A stretch of DNA of 64,000 nt from Modestobacter sp. VKM Ac-2986 (GCF_026967795.1 NZ_JAPVBH010000001.1:420928-484927); one strand, 5' to 3'; positions 24,158 to 32,676 are shown, numbered from the stretch's first letter. The notes: generated by a model from the sequence alone, not told the origin. Numbers and translations: made by a program.

Positions 24158-25028
24158 GACCACGCTGGTCACGCCCCCGGTGCTGCGCAGCTGGCAGCTG
24201 CCCGAACCGACCGGCGGCAAGGAGTCCCGCGGCTCCATCCTGGTCATCGGCGGAAGCACCGAGACCCTCGGCGCGGTGACGCTGGCCGCCGAGGCGGCGC
24301 TGCGGTCCGGGGCCGGGAAGCTGCAGGTCGTCGTCCCGTCGAAGGTCGCCCCGCACATCTCCATCGCGTTGCCCGAGGCGCTGGTGCGCGGCGTCCCCTC
24401 GACCGAGGAGGGCGCCATCCGCGGCGACTCCGCCGAACTGGTGCTGGACCTGGCCCGGTCGGCGTCCGCGGTGCTCGTCGGGCCCGGCATGGCCGACGAG
24501 CCGCAGACCCGCGAGTTCGTCGAGCGGCTGCTGCCCGAGCTGGACTGCCCGGTCGTCCTCGACGCGCTCGGGCTCGCCGCCGTCACCGCCGACCCCCGCT
24601 GCCTGCACCGGCTGGCGGGCCGCGTCGTCCTCACCCCGAACCCGACCGAGCTGGCCATCGCGCTGCACACCGACGCCGACGAGATCGACGAGGACCCGGC
24701 CGGCGCGGCCCGCCGGCTCGCCGAGCAGGCCCACGCCGTGGTGGGCCTCGGCGGGGCGACCAGCTGGGTCGCCGACCCCGACGGCCGGCTGTGGCAGGAC
24801 CAGAGCGGAGGCGCCGGGCTCGGCGTCTCCGGGTCCGGTGACGTGCGCGCCGGCGTCACCGCGGGTCTGCTCGCCCGCGGGGCCGAGCCGGCGCAGGCCG
24901 CCGTCTGGGCGTCCTACCTGCACGGTCGGGCGGGGGAGCGGCTGGCGGCCTCGGTCGGGCGGCTGGGCTTCCTGGCCCGTGAGCTGCCGCCGCAGATCCC
25001 GCACATCATCGCCGAGATCTCACTCTGA
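24138..25028 (+). CDS. nnrD: ADP-dependent NAD(P)H-hydrate dehydratase
   Basis: A 296-residue ribokinase-like protein that matches the NnrD/CARKD dehydratase, which repairs hydrated NADH and NADPH using ADP. It shows GGSTETLGAVTLAAEAALRSGAG, the VVLDALGL strand, VVLTPNPTELA and the catalytic GSGDVRAG loop, with Asp as base. The usual form in many bacteria is fused to the NnrE epimerase; here the dehydratase is alone. It overlaps the phosphatase gene by 20 nt. Confidence in the family is high; the substrate follows from family knowledge. Confidence 0.88.
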   Translation: MSRPQPETTLVTPPVLRSWQLPEPTGGKESRGSILVIGGSTETLGAVTLAAEAALRSGAGKLQVVVPSKVAPHISIALPEALVRGVPSTEEGAIRGDSAELVLDLARSASAVLVGPGMADEPQTREFVERLLPELDCPVVLDALGLAAVTADPRCLHRLAGRVVLTPNPTELAIALHTDADEIDEDPAGAARRLAEQAHAVVGLGGATSWVADPDGRLWQDQSGGAGLGVSGSGDVRAGVTAGLLARGAEPAQAAVWASYLHGRAGERLAASVGRLGFLARELPPQIPHIIAEISL

Positions 25029-25120
25029 CCCCTCCCGCGCACGCCCCTCCGGGGGCGGTGGCTCCGGCAGACCGTCGTGGTGCGCAGGCGGGGCGCGGCC
25101 CGGTCGGGCACGCTGACCCG

Positions 25121-25609
25121 GTGAGCGATGCGGAACTGCGCCGGCTGGTCGACTGGACGGCGGAGGACCCGCCGCCGGAGGCCCGGGTCGGCCGTGTGCT
25201 GGGCGGGGTGTTCCACGCCGTCTCCGCGGTCATGACCCTCGGCGCCGACGCCGCGCTCGGTGCCCGGCCCGCGAGCTGGGCGGTGCCCTCCGACCCGGCC
25301 GACTACCTGGGCCTCGGCGTCCTGGAGCTGCGCTGGCCGGACTCCGCGCCGGCCGAGCCGGTGGAGGCCACCCGGCAGGCGGTCTGGGTCGCAGGCCCCG
25401 GGCGTCCCGCCCGCCGGTTGCCGGTCGACACCTGGCGGGTGGTGCGTGCGGTGCCCGGCACCGGGTCGCGGCGACCGCGGCAGTCGACGTCGCCCTGGCG
25501 GCTGGAGCTGACCGACGGGTCGGTCACCGGGTCGCTGACCGGTGCCTGGTTGGCGTTGGCCTGGATCGGGCACCTGGCGGGCTGGCCGGAACCGGTGCCC
25601 AGCAGCTGA
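25121..25609 (+). CDS. Hypothetical protein
   Basis: A 162-residue soluble protein that I do not recognise. It begins with a charged helix (VSDAELRRLVDWTAEDPPPE), has a small Ala/Gly-rich segment around AVSAVMTLGADAAL, and contains several Trp and Arg residues in a beta-rich C-terminal half (WRLELTDGSVTGSLTGAWLALAWIG). No signal peptide or metal motif is visible. The GTG at 25121 is chosen because upstream codons are low-complexity. A strong hairpin follows 8 nt after the stop. Confidence 0.6.
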   Translation: MSDAELRRLVDWTAEDPPPEARVGRVLGGVFHAVSAVMTLGADAALGARPASWAVPSDPADYLGLGVLELRWPDSAPAEPVEATRQAVWVAGPGRPARRLPVDTWRVVRAVPGTGSRRPRQSTSPWRLELTDGSVTGSLTGAWLALAWIGHLAGWPEPVPSS

Positions 25610-25616
25610 CCCCGGT

Positions 25617-25647
25617 CCGTCGTGGGTGACCATGGCACCCACGACGG
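25617..25647. terminator. Perfect 12-bp hairpin before the sigma-like gene
   Basis: Arms CCGTCGTGGGTG and CACCCACGACGG with a 7-nt loop, 8 nt after the hypothetical gene's stop and 14 nt before the next ATG at 25662. It acts either as terminator or as leader attenuator. Confidence 0.65.
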
Positions 25648-25661
25648 CGGGAGGGGCCGGC

Positions 25662-26336
25662 ATGCGCAGCACCGACGACGGCTCGTTCGCGGCGTTCGTG
25701 GCCGACCAGGCCCCGGCGCTGCTGCGGACGGCGGTCCTGCTGACCGGGGACCCGACCGAGGCCGTCGAGCTCGCGTCGGCCGCGCTGGGCGCCGTCCACC
25801 GCCGGTGGGGTGAGCTGTCCACCACCGACCGGCCTGCGGCCGCGCGCGCCGCACTGCTGGCCGAGCACCCCCGCTGGCACCGGCGCACCCAGCTGCGGGA
25901 GGCGGTGGCGGCCACGCCGTTGCTGCGTGGCCTGTCCCTGGCGCCGGTCCCCGCCCCGCCGGTGCGGGGTGCGCTGACCACGGCCCTCGGCCGGCTGCCC
26001 GCGCAGCAGCGTGCGGTGCTCGTCCTGCGCCTGGGCGAGGGCCGCTCGGTGCAGCAGACGGCAGCCGAACTGGGCGTCCCGGAGGAGACCGTCGCCCCTG
26101 ACACCCTGCGCGCGCTGGACCGGGTCGAGGAGCTGCTGCCGCCCGACGACCGGCCGTCCGCGGGGGTGGAGGCGGCGCTGCGCACGCACCTGGCCGGGCG
26201 GGACGTGGCGGTGCCCGAGGGCTTCCTGGCCGGCGTCCTGGACGGCGTCAGCACCCAGCGCCGGCACTGGGCGGGGCTGGCCGCCGTCGCCGCGTTCTTC
26301 CTGCTGGTCGTCGTCCTGGTCCTGCTGACCGCGTGA
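25662..26336 (+). CDS. ECF sigma-like protein with C-terminal membrane anchor
   Basis: A 224-residue protein. The N-terminal part (FAAFVADQAPALLRTAVLLTGD) resembles region 2 of SigE-family ECF factors, but the following recognition helix is weak. Residues ~105-155 resemble region 4 (ALGRLPAQQRAVLVLRL, TAAELGVPEETV). After a spacer, residues 203-224 form one strongly hydrophobic helix ending the protein (AAFFLLVVVLVLLT). This is a tail-anchored topology, unusual for a sigma factor; it may be a membrane-held regulator or a sigma/anti-sigma hybrid. The ATG at 25662 is preferred over 25632, which lies in a hairpin loop. Confidence 0.65.
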   Translation: MRSTDDGSFAAFVADQAPALLRTAVLLTGDPTEAVELASAALGAVHRRWGELSTTDRPAAARAALLAEHPRWHRRTQLREAVAATPLLRGLSLAPVPAPPVRGALTTALGRLPAQQRAVLVLRLGEGRSVQQTAAELGVPEETVAPDTLRALDRVEELLPPDDRPSAGVEAALRTHLAGRDVAVPEGFLAGVLDGVSTQRRHWAGLAAVAAFFLLVVVLVLLTA

Positions 26337-26340
26337 ACGA

Positions 26341-26375
26341 CGACGGCCCGGCCCCCTGGGGGAGCCGGGCCGTCG
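26341..26375. terminator. Bidirectional terminator between convergent genes
   Basis: Arms CGACGGCCCGGC (26341-26352) and GCCGGGCCGTCG (26364-26375), perfect, with an internal CCCC/GGGG loop. It lies between the sigma-like and desaturase stops. Confidence 0.8.
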
Positions 26376-26387
26376 CAGCGGGTCGAC

Positions 26388-27494
26388 CTAGTTGCGGGTC
26401 GAGGCCACCAGCGGGCAGGTGAACGGGTCGCGCTCGGCGATGCCGACCCGGTTCAGGTACCGCACGACGGCGCGGTACGAGCCGACCAGCGAGGTCTCGG
26501 TGTAGCTGATCCCGTGCTTGGCGCAGTGCGCACGCACCAGCGGCTGGGCCTTCTTCAGGTTCGGCCGCGGCATGCTCGGGAAGAGGTGGTGCTCGATCTG
26601 GTAGTTCAGGCCGCCCATCATGAAGTCGGTGACCCGGCCGCCGCGGATGTTGCGGGACATGAGCACCTGACGCCGCAGGAAGTCGACCTTGGCGTTCTTC
26701 GGCACGATCGGCATGCCCTTGTGGTTGGGCGCGAACGACCCGCCCATCAGCAGACCGAACACGGCCTGCTGGACGACGATGAACGCCACGCCCAGCAGCG
26801 GCGGCATGATCAGGAAGACCACGACCACGTAGGCGATGAGCCGGACGGCGATGATCGACAGCTCGAGCCGGCGCCGCGGCATCGACTTCTCCCGGAACAG
26901 CGTCGCGATGCTGTTGGCGTGCAGCGCGGTGCCCTCGAAGCCCAGCAGCGGGAAGAACGCCCAGCCCTGGTGCCGCGTGAACCAGCCGCGCAGCCCGGTC
27001 GTCCGCTCGGCGGCGTCGTCGGGGGTGAAGGCCAGCACCTCGGAGACGATGTCCGGGTCCTTGCCCATCTGGTTGGGCGCGTTGTGGTGCCGGTTGTGCT
27101 TCTGCATCCACCAGCCGTAGCCGATGCCGGTGATCCCGCAGGAGAGCACCCGGGCCGACCACTCGTTCACCGCGTGCGACCCGAACGCCTGCCGGTGGGC
27201 GGTGTCGTGGCCGAAGAAGGCGAACTGGGTGAGCACCAGCGACAGGGCCACGGCCATGCCCAGCTGCCACCAGGAGTCGCCGAGGGCGACGATGCCGACC
27301 CAGACGGCGGAGAACGCCAGCGCGGTCAGCGCGATCATGACCACGTACCACCGGCTCCGGCGGTCGAGCAGCCCGGCGTCCTTCACCTGCTGCGAGAGCT
27401 CGGCGTAGACGCTCACCTGACGGTCACGGGTGCGCTCGGGGCGGGGCTCCCGGGCGGGGGGAGGCGTGGAGCCCTCCAGAGTCGTTGCGGTCAT
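26388..27494 (-). CDS. Membrane fatty acid desaturase (acyl-CoA/lipid type)
   Basis: A 368-residue integral membrane di-iron desaturase. The three histidine boxes are complete: HDTAH (96-100), HNRHH (133-137) and QIEHH (~300). Four hydrophobic helices flank them. The third box with Gln as first residue is typical of front-end/linoleoyl-CoA desaturase-like enzymes and of mycobacterial DesA3-type proteins. It should introduce a cis double bond into membrane acyl chains with O2 and an electron donor; no ferredoxin or reductase gene is adjacent. The ATG at 27494 is the family start. Confidence 0.92.
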   Translation of the reverse strand: MTATTLEGSTPPPAREPRPERTRDRQVSVYAELSQQVKDAGLLDRRSRWYVVMIALTALAFSAVWVGIVALGDSWWQLGMAVALSLVLTQFAFFGHDTAHRQAFGSHAVNEWSARVLSCGITGIGYGWWMQKHNRHHNAPNQMGKDPDIVSEVLAFTPDDAAERTTGLRGWFTRHQGWAFFPLLGFEGTALHANSIATLFREKSMPRRRLELSIIAVRLIAYVVVVFLIMPPLLGVAFIVVQQAVFGLLMGGSFAPNHKGMPIVPKNAKVDFLRRQVLMSRNIRGGRVTDFMMGGLNYQIEHHLFPSMPRPNLKKAQPLVRAHCAKHGISYTETSLVGSYRAVVRYLNRVGIAERDPFTCPLVASTRN

Positions 27495-27683
27495 CTGGTC
27501 TCTCTGCTGGGTCCCGGGCTGCTCCGGGCTGGTGCCGACTACCGGCGACGACGGGGGACCGCGCTACGTCTGGATGGAGCACCGCGTGCGGTCGACGGTA
27601 TGCGACGCCCCCGACGTCTGCCACGCGGCGTCCGACCGCCGGGGTGAGTGCACGAGGCAACCGGCCGGTCGCCTGTCGGTGCG

Positions 27684-28784
27684 TCAGCCGGCCAGCGTGG
27701 CCGAGCTGCCGGCCAGCGTGGCTGAACTGCCCGCCAGCGTGGAGATGGCGGCCCGGACCTCCTCGACCGTGAGCGCCATGGTCGCGTCGCCGATCGACAG
27801 CTCGACCCGCTGCACGGCCGGGTCGGCGGTGGGCATCGCCCGCTCCCACGTCCACAGCCCCTGCTCGGCCAGGCTGCGGGCGGCGGCGGTGAACCCCTCG
27901 GGCGTGGTGCGCAGCAGCAGGTGCAGCATCGGCGTCTGCGGCGGGTCGGGCACGACGGCGACGCCGGGCAGGTCGCGCACCGCGGCGGCGACCTCGCGGG
28001 CCCGCTCCAGGTAGCCGGGGAACAGCGGCAGCCGGCGGCGCAGGCAGGTCAGCGCCGAGGCCGCGCCGGGCCACATGCCGAACAGCGTGCCGCCCATCCG
28101 GCTGCGCCACTCGCGCACCTCGGCGACGACGTCGGCCGGCCCGGCCAGGGCGCACCCGGCCAGCGCGCCGATGCCCTTGTAGAAGCTGACGTAGGTGGTG
28201 TCGAACAGCGCCGCGACCTCGGCCGGCGGGCGGCCGTACCCGGCGGCGGCCTCCCAGAGGCGGGCGCCGTCCAGGTGCACCGCGGCACCGCGCCCGCGGG
28301 CCCAGCCGGTCTGCGCGACCAGGTCGTCCCAGGCGGGCAGCTGCCCGCCCAGGTCGCGCTGCGGCAGCTCGAGCAGCAGCGCGGCGGGCGGCTCGGCCAC
28401 GGCCTCCAGGTCGGCGAGGGCGAGCAGCCGGTCGCGGTGCCCGGCCGGGCGGCCCAGCAGCCCGTGCAGCCGCTCCAGCGCCTGCCCCTCGTGCACCTCG
28501 AGGTGGCACTGCGGGTGGAAGACGACGGTCTGCCGCGCGCGCCGCCCGGCGTGCACCCGCAGCACGGCCTGCTGGGCCATCGTGCCGCTGGGCAGGTACA
28601 CCGCGGCGTCCTGGCCGAGCAGCCCGGCGACCTCGGCCTCCAGCTCGGCCACCACCCCGCCTGCGCCGTACCGGTCGACCGCGGTGTCGGCGGGCACGGT
28701 GGCCAGCAGGTCGGCGGCGGTCTGCGGCCCGTGCCCGGCCAGTGCGCGGTCGCAGGACTGCCGGAGAGCGGTGAGGTCGTCCAC
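27684..28784 (-). CDS. Threonine aldolase/beta-eliminating lyase family PLP enzyme
   Basis: A 366-residue fold-type I PLP enzyme of the low-specificity threonine aldolase group. It has the N-terminal YGAGGVVAELE, LPSGTMAQQAVL, HLDGARLWEA and the cofactor lysine in TTYVSFYKGIGALAG. It should split L-threonine-like beta-hydroxy amino acids into glycine and an aldehyde. The C-terminus ends in about three repeats of SSATLAG encoded by a 21-bp tandem repeat, outside the conserved fold. I chose the GTG at 28784 because upstream sequence overlaps the MarR gene. Co-transcribed with the MarR gene (4-nt gap). Confidence 0.86.
   Translation of the reverse strand: MDDLTALRQSCDRALAGHGPQTAADLLATVPADTAVDRYGAGGVVAELEAEVAGLLGQDAAVYLPSGTMAQQAVLRVHAGRRARQTVVFHPQCHLEVHEGQALERLHGLLGRPAGHRDRLLALADLEAVAEPPAALLLELPQRDLGGQLPAWDDLVAQTGWARGRGAAVHLDGARLWEAAAGYGRPPAEVAALFDTTYVSFYKGIGALAGCALAGPADVVAEVREWRSRMGGTLFGMWPGAASALTCLRRRLPLFPGYLERAREVAAAVRDLPGVAVVPDPPQTPMLHLLLRTTPEGFTAAARSLAEQGLWTWERAMPTADPAVQRVELSIGDATMALTVEEVRAAISTLAGSSATLAGSSATLAG
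27691..27745. repeat. 21-bp tandem repeat in the aldolase 3' end
   Basis: GCCAGCGTGG recurs at 27691, 27712 and 27733, a 21-bp period with small differences, encoding the SSATLAG units at the protein's C-terminus. Confidence 0.75.
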
Positions 28785-28788
28785 GGCG

Positions 28789-29241
28789 TCAGTCTGCCGG
28801 GGGGGCGTCCCGGGCGGCCTGCAGCCCGGCGAGCAGCCCGAGCGGCAGTCCGGCACGGGCCGGCGGGGGCAGGGCCGCGGTGAACTCGGCGTCGAGGGCG
28901 GCGACGACGTCCCGGCCGGTGGACAGCAGCTGCCGCCCGCGGTCGGTGACCTCCAGCAGGGCGGCCCGGCCGCGGCCGCCGCCGGGCTCGGCGACGGCGC
29001 CCAGCGCGGTCAGCGCGGCGACCGTGGCGTGCATGCTCTGCACGGTGACCCGGGCCCGGCGCGCCAGGTCGGTGTAGGAAAGCCCCGGTGTGCCGGCCAG
29101 GTGACCGAGGGCACCCAGGTGGCGCAGCGTGAGCCCGTGGGCCCGCAGCGCGGTGTTGAGCCGGGCCTCCCATGCGCGCCCGGCCAGGATGGTGAGCATC
29201 ACCGGGCTGTCCGAGGGCGGGGCGGGCGGCTGCTCGGTCAT
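28789..29241 (-). CDS. MarR family transcriptional regulator
   Basis: A 150-residue winged-helix protein. The recognition segment is YTDLARRARVTVQSMHATVAAL and the wing contains GGGRGRAALLEVTDRG. Helices at both ends (LNTALRAHGLTLRHLGAL and the Ala-rich C-terminus) form the dimer interface. It lies directly upstream of the aldolase gene on the same strand with a 4-nt gap, so it is probably autoregulatory and controls that enzyme. No clear palindromic operator was found in the 19 nt before its start, because the upstream membrane-protein genes are close. Confidence 0.85.
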   Translation of the reverse strand: MTEQPPAPPSDSPVMLTILAGRAWEARLNTALRAHGLTLRHLGALGHLAGTPGLSYTDLARRARVTVQSMHATVAALTALGAVAEPGGGRGRAALLEVTDRGRQLLSTGRDVVAALDAEFTAALPPPARAGLPLGLLAGLQAARDAPPAD

Positions 29242-29260
29242 CGGCCAGGGACAGTAGCCC

Positions 29261-29530
29261 TCAGTCCCCCGGTGCGGTGCTCGCCGCCGCCGTCCGGCGC
29301 AACGCCAGCAGCCCGCCGATGCCGGGCACCAGGGTGAGCAGCCGGGTGTGCCGGGGCAGCGGCAGCAGGGAGGCCGTGGCGATCGTGGCCAGGTAGGCCG
29401 AGCCGTGCACCGGCCCCATCAGCGACGCCACCGCCGCGGCGTGCGCCGTCGCGAGGTTCACCAGCAGCACGACCAGCGAGACGGTCTCGACCCAGGAGGC
29501 CAGCCGGAGCCAGCGCAGGTCCACGCTCAC
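29261..29530 (-). CDS. DUF3817-like small membrane protein
   Basis: An 89-residue protein with two or three hydrophobic helices: WVETVSLVVLLVNLATAH, then GPVHGSAYLATIATASLL with the GPVHG motif typical of DUF3817-like proteins, and a C-terminal LLTLVPGIGGLLAL. The function is unknown. The GTG at 29530 overlaps the stop of the preceding membrane-protein gene by 4 nt, so the two proteins are probably translated together and may form one complex. Confidence 0.72.
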   Translation of the reverse strand: MSVDLRWLRLASWVETVSLVVLLVNLATAHAAAVASLMGPVHGSAYLATIATASLLPLPRHTRLLTLVPGIGGLLALRRTAAASTAPGD

Positions 29531-29982
29531 ACCCCCGTCGTCGAGCCGGGGCGCACGATCATCAGCACGACGACCGTGGCCCACAGCAGGTTGAACACCC
29601 CGGCGCCCATCGCGAGCGCGCGCACGTCGGTGTCCCCGCTCCCGGCGTCCAGGGCCGCGCGCACCGACGCCTGCCGGGGGAGCACCACCAGTGCCAGCAG
29701 CAGGCCGGCGGCCGCGGTGAGCAGCATCGACACCACCAGCCACGACTGGCCGAGCACGTCCAGGGCCAGCGCGGTGGCGATGCCGAACACCGGCACCGCG
29801 AGGGCCAGGACGGCGTAGACGCGGGTGATCCGGTGCAGCAGGTGCACCGCGGGCAGGGCGCCGGGCGCACCGGCGCCGGCGGCCTCGCGGGCGTAGCGCG
29901 GGAACAGGCTCACGGCCACGGTCACCGGCCCGACGAAGACGATCGCGGCGATCACGTGGACGCTCAGCAGCAGTGCGGTCAT
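29527..29982 (-). CDS. Four-helix integral membrane protein (DUF2269-like)
   Basis: A 151-residue protein with four predicted membrane helices (LLLSVHVIAAIVFVGPV; VYAVLALAVPVFGIATAL; WLVVSMLLTAAAGLLLALVV; GAGVFNLLWATVVVLMIV). A His in the first helix and HRITR before the second recall DUF2269/CopD-like membrane proteins, where such residues may bind heme or metal; that link is weak. It is the first gene of a two-gene unit with the DUF3817-like protein. Confidence 0.65.
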   Translation of the reverse strand: MTALLLSVHVIAAIVFVGPVTVAVSLFPRYAREAAGAGAPGALPAVHLLHRITRVYAVLALAVPVFGIATALALDVLGQSWLVVSMLLTAAAGLLLALVVLPRQASVRAALDAGSGDTDVRALAMGAGVFNLLWATVVVLMIVRPGSTTGV

Positions 29983-30064
29983 GGCCCCTCCAGGCGTTGG
30001 TTCGGCGACGGTATCAGCCTGCCTGAAACTTGGACGACGGGTCGCCGGTGGCAGGCTCTGACCC

Positions 30065-31093
30065 GTGCGCGCGCTGGTGTTCGAGGAGTTCGGTGGTCCG
30101 CTCGACGTCCGGACGGTGCCCGACCCGACGCCGTCCCGGGACGGCGTGGTCGTCGAGGTCGGGGCCAGCGGGATCTGCCGCAGCGACTGGCACGGCTGGC
30201 TGGGCCACGACCCCGACGTCGTCCTGCCGCACGTGCCCGGTCACGAGCTCGCCGGCACCGTCGCCGCGGTCGGGGACCGGGTGCGGGACTGGGCGGTCGG
30301 GGACCGGGTGACCGTGCCGTTCGTCTGCGCGTGCGGGCACTGTGCGCCCTGCCGGGAGGGTGCCGGCCAGGTGTGTGCGAACCAGACCCAGCCCGGGTTC
30401 ACCCACTGGGGCTCGCTGGCGCAGTTCGTCGCGCTCGAGGCCGCCGACGTCAACCTGGTCGCGCTGCCCGAGGGCATGTCCTTCGCCACCGCCGCCAGCC
30501 TGGGCTGCCGGTTCGCCACCGCCTTCCGCGCGGTCACCGGGGTGGGGCAGGTGCGGCCGGGGGAGTGGGTGGCCGTGCACGGCTGCGGCGGCGTGGGGCT
30601 GTCCGCCGTCCAGGTCGCGGTCGCCGCGGGCGCGCGGGTGGTCGCCGTCGACGTGGCGCCGGGCGCGCTGGAGCTGGCCCGGCGGTTCGGTGCCGAGCAC
30701 GTGGTGTCCGGGTCCGTCGACGTGCCCGCCGCCGTCGCCGAGCTCACCGGTGGCGGGGCGCACGTCTCGATCGATGCCCTGGGCGCGGCCGTGACCTGCC
30801 TGAACTCGATCCGCAGCCTGCGCCGCCGGGGCCGGCACGTGCAGGTGGGCCTGCTGCCCCCGGCGCTGGGCCGCCCGGAGGTCCCGATGGAGCTGGTGAT
30901 CGCCGGCGAGCTCGCGGTCCTGGGCAGCCACGGCATGGCCGCCGCCGACTACCCGGCGATGCTGTCGCTGATCGCGGCCGGCCGGCTGCACCCCGAGCGC
31001 CTGGTCACCCAGCAGCTCGGCCTGGACGACGCCGGGGCGGCGCTGGCCGCGATCGGCCGGGAGCCCGGGATCGCGGTCGTCACCTCGTCCTGA
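30065..31093 (+). CDS. Zinc-dependent alcohol dehydrogenase family protein
   Basis: A 342-residue medium-chain dehydrogenase. Catalytic zinc ligands are the Cys in GICRSDWHGW and the His in VPGHELAG; the structural zinc site is CGHCAPCREGAGQVC (four Cys, the first slightly displaced). The NAD-binding motif is GCGGVGLSAVQVA. It oxidises an unknown alcohol or reduces an aldehyde. The GTG at 30065 starts an RALVFEEFGG leader typical of the family. It is divergent from the membrane-protein unit (82-nt gap) and convergent with the Thr-rich protein gene. Confidence 0.9.
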   Translation: MRALVFEEFGGPLDVRTVPDPTPSRDGVVVEVGASGICRSDWHGWLGHDPDVVLPHVPGHELAGTVAAVGDRVRDWAVGDRVTVPFVCACGHCAPCREGAGQVCANQTQPGFTHWGSLAQFVALEAADVNLVALPEGMSFATAASLGCRFATAFRAVTGVGQVRPGEWVAVHGCGGVGLSAVQVAVAAGARVVAVDVAPGALELARRFGAEHVVSGSVDVPAAVAELTGGGAHVSIDALGAAVTCLNSIRSLRRRGRHVQVGLLPPALGRPEVPMELVIAGELAVLGSHGMAAADYPAMLSLIAAGRLHPERLVTQQLGLDDAGAALAAIGREPGIAVVTSS

Positions 31094-31097
31094 GGGC

Positions 31098-31679
31098 TCA
31101 GCCGGTCGGGTCGGCGGTGCCCGTGGGGGTGGCCGTCTCCGCCGTCCGCGTGGGCGCGCTGGTCGAGGTCGAGCCCGACCGGGCGCTCGAGGTGGGCTCC
31201 GCGGTCGTCGTCGGCGCGGTCGTCTCCTCGTCCTCCGTCGCACCGCTGCTCGTCGGCGACGGTGCCGGCGTGGTCGTCTCCTCGTCCTCGCCGGCGGTCG
31301 TGTCCGGGGCACTGGTGGTCGGCGCGGGGGCGGAGGTCTCCGGCTCCTCCGTCGGCACCGGTCCGGACGGCGCCTCGGAGGTCGGCGTGGGCGTGGGGGT
31401 CGGGGTGCGGGCCAGCTGGGAGGACCGCACCCGGACGTCGCCGTACTCGGTGGGCACCGTGACGTAGGGGTCGGTGGGGAGCACGAAGTTCAGCCCGCCC
31501 AGCAGCACGAACAGCGCACCGATGATCACCGTGGAGCTGCGGGCCCGGCCGATCCGCGCCGGGATCCGGCGGTGCCAGGTGTAGCTGCGGCGGGTCGCCG
31601 GCGAGGTGGTCACCGAGGGCTGCTCGACCGTCTGCTGCGGGAGCACGGTGGTGGGCTGGTCGTCGGACGGGCGGGTCAC
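31098..31679 (-). CDS. Single-pass membrane protein with long Thr/Ser/Pro/Glu-rich tail
   Basis: A 193-residue protein of unknown function. Residues 1-48 are polar and cytoplasmic, residues ~49-68 form one hydrophobic helix (STVIIGALFVLLGGLNFVLP), and the remainder is low-complexity, rich in Thr, Ser, Pro and Glu (for example repeated PTPTPTPTSE). The tail is likely extracytoplasmic and may be glycosylated. The start codon overlaps the stop of the MscS gene (ATGA), so it is co-translated with the channel and may sit next to it in the membrane. Confidence 0.65.
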   Translation of the reverse strand: MTRPSDDQPTTVLPQQTVEQPSVTTSPATRRSYTWHRRIPARIGRARSSTVIIGALFVLLGGLNFVLPTDPYVTVPTEYGDVRVRSSQLARTPTPTPTPTSEAPSGPVPTEEPETSAPAPTTSAPDTTAGEDEETTTPAPSPTSSGATEDEETTAPTTTAEPTSSARSGSTSTSAPTRTAETATPTGTADPTG

Positions 31680-32599
31680 GCGGCACCTCCGCTGCGGGCC
31701 CGGTCCTCGGCCAGCGCCTCGTCGCGGACGTCGTCCTCCTGCGCGGTGGCCCGGAGCGAGACGCCCTCGCGGGACAGCGCCAGCGCCACCCGGGCGCGCA
31801 GGTCACGACCCACCTCGAACTGCTTGCCGGGCAGGGTGCGGGCCACGATCCGCAGGTTGACCTCGTCCAGGGCCAGGCTCTCCACGCCCATCACGCTGGG
31901 GGCGTCGAGCAGCAGGCGGTGCAGCCGGGGGTCGGCGAAGGCCCGCTCGCCGACCTCGCGCAGCACCTGCTGGACGCGGTTGACGTCGGCGGTGGCCGGC
32001 ACCGGGACGTCGACCACGGCGCGCGCCCAGTCCCGGGAGAGGTTGACGACCTTCACGATCTGCCCGTTGGGGACGATGACGACCTCGCCGTTCACCGAGC
32101 GCAGCCGGGTGATCCGGAGGGTGACGTCCTCCACGGTGCCCTCGGCCGGGTCGCCGCCGCCGTTGACCTGGATGGCGACCACGTCGCCGAAGCCGTACTG
32201 CCGCTCGGTGATCAGGAAGAACCCGGCGAGCACGTCGCCGACGATGCGCTGGGCACCGAAGCCCAGGCCCACGCCGAGCACGGTGGCGGGGGCGACCAGT
32301 CCGGTGACCGGCAGGCCCAGGGTGTCCAGGACGAAGAAGATCGCGACCGACCAGATCAGCACGATCGCCGCCCAGGTCAGCACCTGGGTCAGCGAGTGCC
32401 GGTGCTTGGCGGCCTCGGACCGCACCAGGGCGTCCGAGTCGGTCGCGGCGGCGTCGATCCGGTCGGTGATCCGCTTCCCCGCCCAGCTGACCAGCCGGGC
32501 CAGCAGGACCGCGCCCAGGACGATCAGCAGGGCGTGCAGACCGGGCCCCCGCACCCAGTAGAGCGCGTCACTGACCGGTCCCTCGGAGAGCACGTCCAT
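31676..32599 (-). CDS. MscS-family mechanosensitive ion channel
   Basis: A 307-residue small-conductance mechanosensitive channel. Three hydrophobic helices precede the pore-lining helix (TGLVAPATVLGVGLGFGAQRIVGDVLAG), with the usual small-residue packing, then the MscS beta domain (GDVVAIQVNGGGD, GTVEDVTLRITRLRSVNGEVVIVPNGQI) and a soluble C-terminal domain. It releases solutes on hypo-osmotic shock. I use the ATG at 32599; longer in-frame starts add Arg-rich non-conserved sequence. A BCCT osmolyte importer is divergent from it, so the pair handles both directions of osmotic stress. Confidence 0.92.
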   Translation of the reverse strand: MDVLSEGPVSDALYWVRGPGLHALLIVLGAVLLARLVSWAGKRITDRIDAAATDSDALVRSEAAKHRHSLTQVLTWAAIVLIWSVAIFFVLDTLGLPVTGLVAPATVLGVGLGFGAQRIVGDVLAGFFLITERQYGFGDVVAIQVNGGGDPAEGTVEDVTLRITRLRSVNGEVVIVPNGQIVKVVNLSRDWARAVVDVPVPATADVNRVQQVLREVGERAFADPRLHRLLLDAPSVMGVESLALDEVNLRIVARTLPGKQFEVGRDLRARVALALSREGVSLRATAQEDDVRDEALAEDRARSGGAA

Positions 32600-32651
32600 C
32601 GCCGTCCAGTGTGGCCTGCGGCGGCCGTCACGGCGACGGCGGGGTGCACGA

Positions 32652-32676
32652 CTCCGGTGACTCACGGTCACCGGAG
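32652..32676. promoter_or_regulatory. Hairpin in the mscS/BCCT divergent region
   Basis: CTCCGGTGAC and GTCACCGGAG, perfect 10-bp arms with a 5-nt loop, in the 212-nt region between the divergent channel and transporter genes. It may be an operator or leader structure for osmotic control; it is not a recognised riboswitch. Confidence 0.45.

Noticed and set aside
25632..25661. ATG 25632 as start of the sigma-like gene
   Set aside because: It lies in the loop of a perfect hairpin; ATG 25662 has a GAGGGG-type ribosome site.
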